Assembly: GCF_022376445.1 (NCBI RefSeq)
Contig: NW_025955381.1
Coordinates: forward strand, 1 to 33,637
DNA length: 33,637 nt
Source: Fomitopsis serialis
Lineage: Eukaryota; Basidiomycota; Agaricomycetes; Polyporales; Fomitopsidaceae
Reading direction: 5' to 3'
The notes below the pieces were generated by a model that searched no databases, was not told the DNA's origin, and saw only the letters and a program-made list of their open reading frames with translations. This document shows, piece by piece, positions 29,392 to 33,637 of this stretch; position 1 is the stretch's first letter, and every line of letters begins with the position of its first letter. The position numbers and the translations under genes were made by a program.

Positions 29392-31970
29392 GCTGAAACA
29401 GCGGGGGGAGGAGGGGTAAGGGAAACGGACGCAGTACGCGTGTCCTTTAAAACCACCCCGGAGGCGCACTGCATGGCAGGCCAGGAGCTTCGGCGCGCAG
29501 CCCCTGTACAGAAACCTACAATAGCACGACGGTGACGCGTGGACGCGTTTCTCGAGCGGAATGCGCCCGCGTGTAGCATAAGCGGGGTGATTATCGAGCG
29601 GCGAGCTCGGGGTGACTTCTGCAGGAACGGACGACCATGCGGAGTTCATCAGCTAGCAGCGTATCAACGATTGAGACTTGCATACTTAGCATACCGGCAG
29701 AAGCCTGTCTTCATGATAAGCCTCGGTACTTCAGAGAGGACCGTGGGTGAGGTGTGCATTAAGGCACTTCGCGGCATTAGAGGCAGCTTCTTCCGTTCCA
29801 GCGTCCCGAGGACACACTGGGAACGAGAGATAATCGGGGAACGGCATCCGCATCTTCTGCAGACAATTCAATCGGTAGTAACAACTGCTAGAATTGCACG
29901 ATAAGACTCATGGATGGGCTGGAGTCGATGTGAATTACTTACCTGGTGATACCTCGCCAGTGGCACGTTTCGCAGCCATTCGCCCAGACACCGGTGGCGA
30001 TTGACCTGGCAAGCTGTCCTTCGTTCCGATGTCTTACATGCGGAGACTCGGAGCGGCGCTGGCTTGCTCGCACTCTGCATTGATCGCGGCTGATCTGCAT
30101 CCATTGAGATAGTAGAAGCCTCGCGGTGCTCAAGAGGTCGGACAAAGCCTCGTTTGGTTAGCATTTCCTGCGATAAGCAGCGTGCGTGCTGGGAACAGAC
30201 CAGAAAGCACCTGAGCCGTGGGAGGCACGGGAGGCTTGGGCAGGGCAGATGGCGGATGGCTCGCCATGAGAGACATGAGAGAAGAGTCCAAGATGGCAAC
30301 TCGTGTGGGCGTCTAACGTTCATACCATGCACCCGTATCCGGTCGCCTTCCAGATCAAATCGGCAGATCCGCCATCGACCTCTTGCGATCGAACTTATTA
30401 CATAAAGTGATTTGCCAGTGATTTGCTACTCGACTCGACCTTGACCGACTTAACCTCCCAGCGGCCTTCCGCTGTCAACTAGACGGGGAAAACTGATTGA
30501 GACTCGACGACCTAGCTGTCGTGCGTCTTGTTCGTTGATAGGGTGCCATGTGCACTTCATCGCCTTCAAAGAGCGGTGATTCTGAACCACATGGGCAGGG
30601 CGAATGAGTGAACGCGTCTAGCTGGCAGTGGCCATGCAGGTGAGTATCGTGTAACATGTATCTGTCCAGATTTTTCCATGCCATATGACGATGCCGCTGC
30701 CATTCAACAACAGGACAACCGGCCGGTCTCGCAGGGCTCGCCTTCCTACGATATTGGCGGGTCTAGATACTTAGCTACAGAGCTCAAGCACAATTCGTTC
30801 CAGAAGACACCGTCCAAGTTCGTCTCGCCTTGTAACTGAACCTAAGTCATGTACGTTTCATTGTCAATGCGGCGCTGATCCGATGCTCACTTCGCGCCGC
30901 AGTCGGGCTCAATGTGACAATTCCTTCACCCGGACTACAGGACCACACCTTAGCCGACATCGGCGCAGCGTACGACATAGTTGTCTGTATCATTTGACGT
31001 CTGTGCGTGTGCCAGGACCGGCTCAGTGGTTGGTTGATTCAATTACCAAAGTCAAGCTATGTCAATCACAACCGATGATTGCGATGCGGATGGACTGCGT
31101 TACAAATGCTTGACTGGTCTCGCCGTCTGGCGTTGCCTAGCGGAGAGCATGCAAACACTCCGCGTTCCGGCTCCACCTCTTTCGCACCATCTGCGCCTCC
31201 GCCGCCGCCGTATTTACAATATGCAACACGCGGTCGACTCCATCGTGGTCTAGAACTTTAGGGAGACGTTGGGAGACGGCCCAACTGGGTGCCTTCGAAG
31301 TCAATGGTGTTCACCACCGCGACTGTGCTCCGCCGTGTTCCAAACTTGTGGCATGCCACCGCTCGCCAATGGGCCAGCTGCTGCGGATTGTGATTTACCA
31401 CGTGCAGCCCCTGTCCACACGGTAAGAGCCGGTGAAAGTCTACGCGTTGGAGGCTCGCTGATACATTGCGTTTCTCTTGCCACGGGGCTGCTGGCTGCGA
31501 CGCATGCGACTCATGTGCCTAGGCATGCTTGATGCCGCCGGCCGATATACTCTACACTGTGCATGCGAAGCATGCTGTACGTATACATTGTGAAGGTCGT
31601 CGTGCGATACATGCAGTGAACATCAGTTACAATGACAGTGTCGCGTGGAAGCAAGCCAAGGAGACCCGGCTCAAGTACTAATACACTAGAATACATCTAT
31701 TTGCGAGCGAAACAGCTACAGGGGTACAATCGGGCCCTCGCTATCCTTCTTGCACTCAGAGACGATCTTGTTATGATACATACGATGGTGCCGCTCCAAT
31801 ATAAGTCCATCGGCATCGCCGGAAGTTTTGTCCGTCTTAATGAAGTTCTGTCCGTCCTAACGTAGTCCGAGTCTACGGCGCCGTAACATCTGTCACCAGC
31901 AACGCCAGATGTATGAGTCCACGAGTGTTGCTTACCTACGTTGAACAGCTTGCGGCAGCGGACGTCCCGC
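29392..31970. other. long intergenic stretch, no gene recognised
   Basis: There are 2.6 kb of mixed composition without a recognisable domain, tRNA or repeat family. The longest ORF (minus, 29868-30332, 154 codons) is Arg/Pro/Cys-rich and unlike real protein. The right side (31821-31860) contains a 20-bp sequence repeated twice in tandem (17 of 20 identical). The left end holds the chitinase promoter. Confidence 0.4.
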
Positions 31971-33590
31971 TCAATACAACCAAGGATGTTCCGTTCCACA
32001 ACTAGCAGGCGGATTGGTCTCGTCCATGGGGTCTAGGCACGTCTCGACCCTTTGCGGCTCGATACAGACGATCCCGTACAAGTCCCTACAGATCCCATAT
32101 TTGACTTGGATGCGAGACCCGCAGGGCGCGAGGAACGTGAGAGACTCGAGCGTCGGCACGTACGCCGCGAACAGCTTGGCTAAGCACGTCCATTCGTCCC
32201 ACCAGAGTTCGACGCCATCGTATTGGCGGCGCCAGCTCCGCTGGTCAACGGCAATGTCTTCTTTGTAGGACGTGCCCCTGCGCATGCGTTCCTCCATAAG
32301 CGGCAAGTCACAGGGCAAGGTCGCAGGCATAGGCTCGAGATCAAAGTTCCAGGTAAAAGACTTGAGATGCGGAAGCGCCGCCAGGTAGGATGCATATTGA
32401 TACGTCGTCCCAGGCCACCTGTTCGATACACTCCAGTCCTGTCGAGCATTCTTGTAGAACACCAGCGTCAATGCAGATATATCGGGCGTAGCATCTGCTA
32501 GCATGCGGAAAAGCTCTTCGCCGACGAAGTAAAGCCCGATCAGAACCAAGACCCGCAGAGGTGCGCCACGAAGAGCCTCGATCAGTTCCAATAACATGCC
32601 CCTGCTAAGGGCATCATAAGGGCACAGTGATATCTTGAGGTGCGTGAGGCGCAGGGACCCGCTGGCGCCGGCACCGTGCATACAGCCTATGAGCCGAGGT
32701 AGATCTTCCAGCGCAAGGTCTTCAACGTGAACACGCTCGACGGTAAAGAATGGGTTGTGGATAGCCCAGAATGGGTGGCCGGGTAGGTTCAACCCACACA
32801 CAGGGTCAGCACGAAGGATGAGGGTCCGAACGTTCGGAAACACGCGAGTTGCCATCACAATTTTGTAGTTGGTGAAGTCGATGTAATCGAAGACCAGGTT
32901 CACGACAGAGAGGATTGAGGTAGTGAGACGAGGCTGAAGTCGAAACGAGGCGGACAGTCGAATAGATAAACTGTCCTGAGTCGCGTCATCTTCGCCATGG
33001 CAGTAAAGATAGCCTTCGATAGTTCGAAGGAATATAGCTGCAAGTCGCTAGTGTCTGTGGCGGCATGCAAGAGTTCGCCTATACTCTGTCGCACAGGCCT
33101 GAAGAAACGGGTAGATCCACTGCGAAGGCCCATGAGTTCCAGGCACTCTTCGTTCCACTCGTTGACGATCGTCAAAGTACGGATGCGCTTGAGAATATCT
33201 GGGCGGGACAGGAGGAGCGCGCAGTTTTCCATGAAGCGGCCCCGCGCAGCTCCGCCATGAGCCTCGAGGGAAGCCTCGTCGGTTATGCGTACTGTTATGG
33301 TCGATTCATATGGTGCCTGGGGAGGAAGGTCGAGTCGTAGTCTTAACGTACGGACCTGGAAACCTCACAGATGTCATGTACAGTCTGCAGTTCATATACA
33401 TGGAGACGAACATTAGATGCATAATGCGCAGCCAGTCGCCAGATAGTCTTGCAGGTCGCGGTCAGAATTCGTGCGCCGCCGGATCCGGCCAATTGGAGGA
33501 TGATACACAATATCTCGACCGGGAGCTGAAGCAGCAGCAGGCGCTGGAACACCGGCTGCGAACCAGCTGTCAACAACGCGTTGACCTGGT
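31971..33590 (-). CDS. F-box protein, 5' partial
   Basis: The frame begins after an ATACAG acceptor at 33591-33596, so the first exon lies beyond the window. It opens with an F-box-like segment (LLLLQLPVEILCIILQLAG...CKTIWRLAA), which would bind Skp1 in an SCF ubiquitin ligase. LRR-like segments follow (RIRTLTIVNEW; VFPNVRTLILRAD; SLRLTHLKISL; LRVLVLIGLYF; LPHLKSFTWNF; YVPTLESLTFLAP), the usual arrangement of the large basidiomycete F-box family. A short 35-nt intron (GTACGT...CCCCAG, 33317-33351) is my best link between the first two open frames. Near 32905 the frame changes from SLPQSSLS to VNLVFDYID. Either one base is missing or a 38-nt intron is used, so the gene may be damaged. The stop is at 31971. 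Confidence 0.65.
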
Positions 33591-33637
33591 CTGTATATCG
33601 CGTTCAATAGAAGAAGGACAGGACGCAGGGGGGGCTT

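Noticed and set aside
29868..30332. A 154-codon minus-strand ORF upstream of the chitinase gene.
   Set aside because: It is Arg/Cys/Pro-rich, without domain or signal peptide, and overlaps equally long ORFs in other frames.
1..33637. CRISPR arrays, bacterial operons or tRNA genes.
   Set aside because: No regular spacer-repeat pattern, no Shine-Dalgarno or operon layout, and no cloverleaf candidate were seen; the sequence is eukaryotic with spliceosomal introns.

Overview
The window is nuclear DNA from a filamentous basidiomycete, probably an Agaricomycete. It has many short introns (48-68 nt, GT...AG), GC-rich coding sequence, and typical fungal gene families: a NACHT-type NLR, a DUF7025-like AAA ATPase, a class III GH18 chitinase, a Moco sulfite oxidase, an F-box protein and Ty1/copia elements. 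All gene models were derived by hand from reading frames and splice sites. Five multi-exon models can be followed base by base; the others are marked as uncertain.

Region 1 (1.1-12.4 kb, minus strand) is one large NLR (NACHT) gene that is now broken. A 1.1-kb non-autonomous LTR element (8087-9203, TSD CCCCC) and a full Ty1/copia retrotransposon (2961-7815, TSD CATGT) both sit in its exons. If each element and one TSD copy are removed on paper, the NLR frame runs on across both sites. So the NACHT part at 10-12 kb and the orphan acidic/repeat-like part at 1-3 kb are two ends of one former gene of roughly 1,500 codons. The 3' end also carries two apparent 1-nt deletions.

Region 2 (12.4-15.6 kb) is poorly coding. 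It holds one unresolved, possibly multi-pass membrane gene (13.7-15.0 kb, minus) and a strongly pyrimidine-skewed low-complexity tract (about 15.2-15.5 kb).

Region 3 (16-20.6 kb) has a plus-strand AAA ATPase of 699 aa with a C-terminal transmembrane tail. It is followed by a minus-strand coiled-coil protein.

Region 4 (21.1-29.4 kb, all minus strand) holds a truncated sulfite oxidase copy, a 10-exon gene with a C-terminal 2-oxoglutarate/Fe(II) dioxygenase-like domain (815 aa), an intact sulfite oxidase (376 aa), and a secreted chitinase with a C-terminal CBM5/12-like module (475 aa, 13 exons, one of 8 nt). The two sulfite oxidase copies flank the dioxygenase gene.

Region 5 (29.4-33.6 kb) has 2.6 kb without a recognisable gene, then a 5'-partial F-box gene running off the right edge. 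The neighbours do not form an obvious pathway. The most informative structure is the NLR locus dissected by two young LTR elements.
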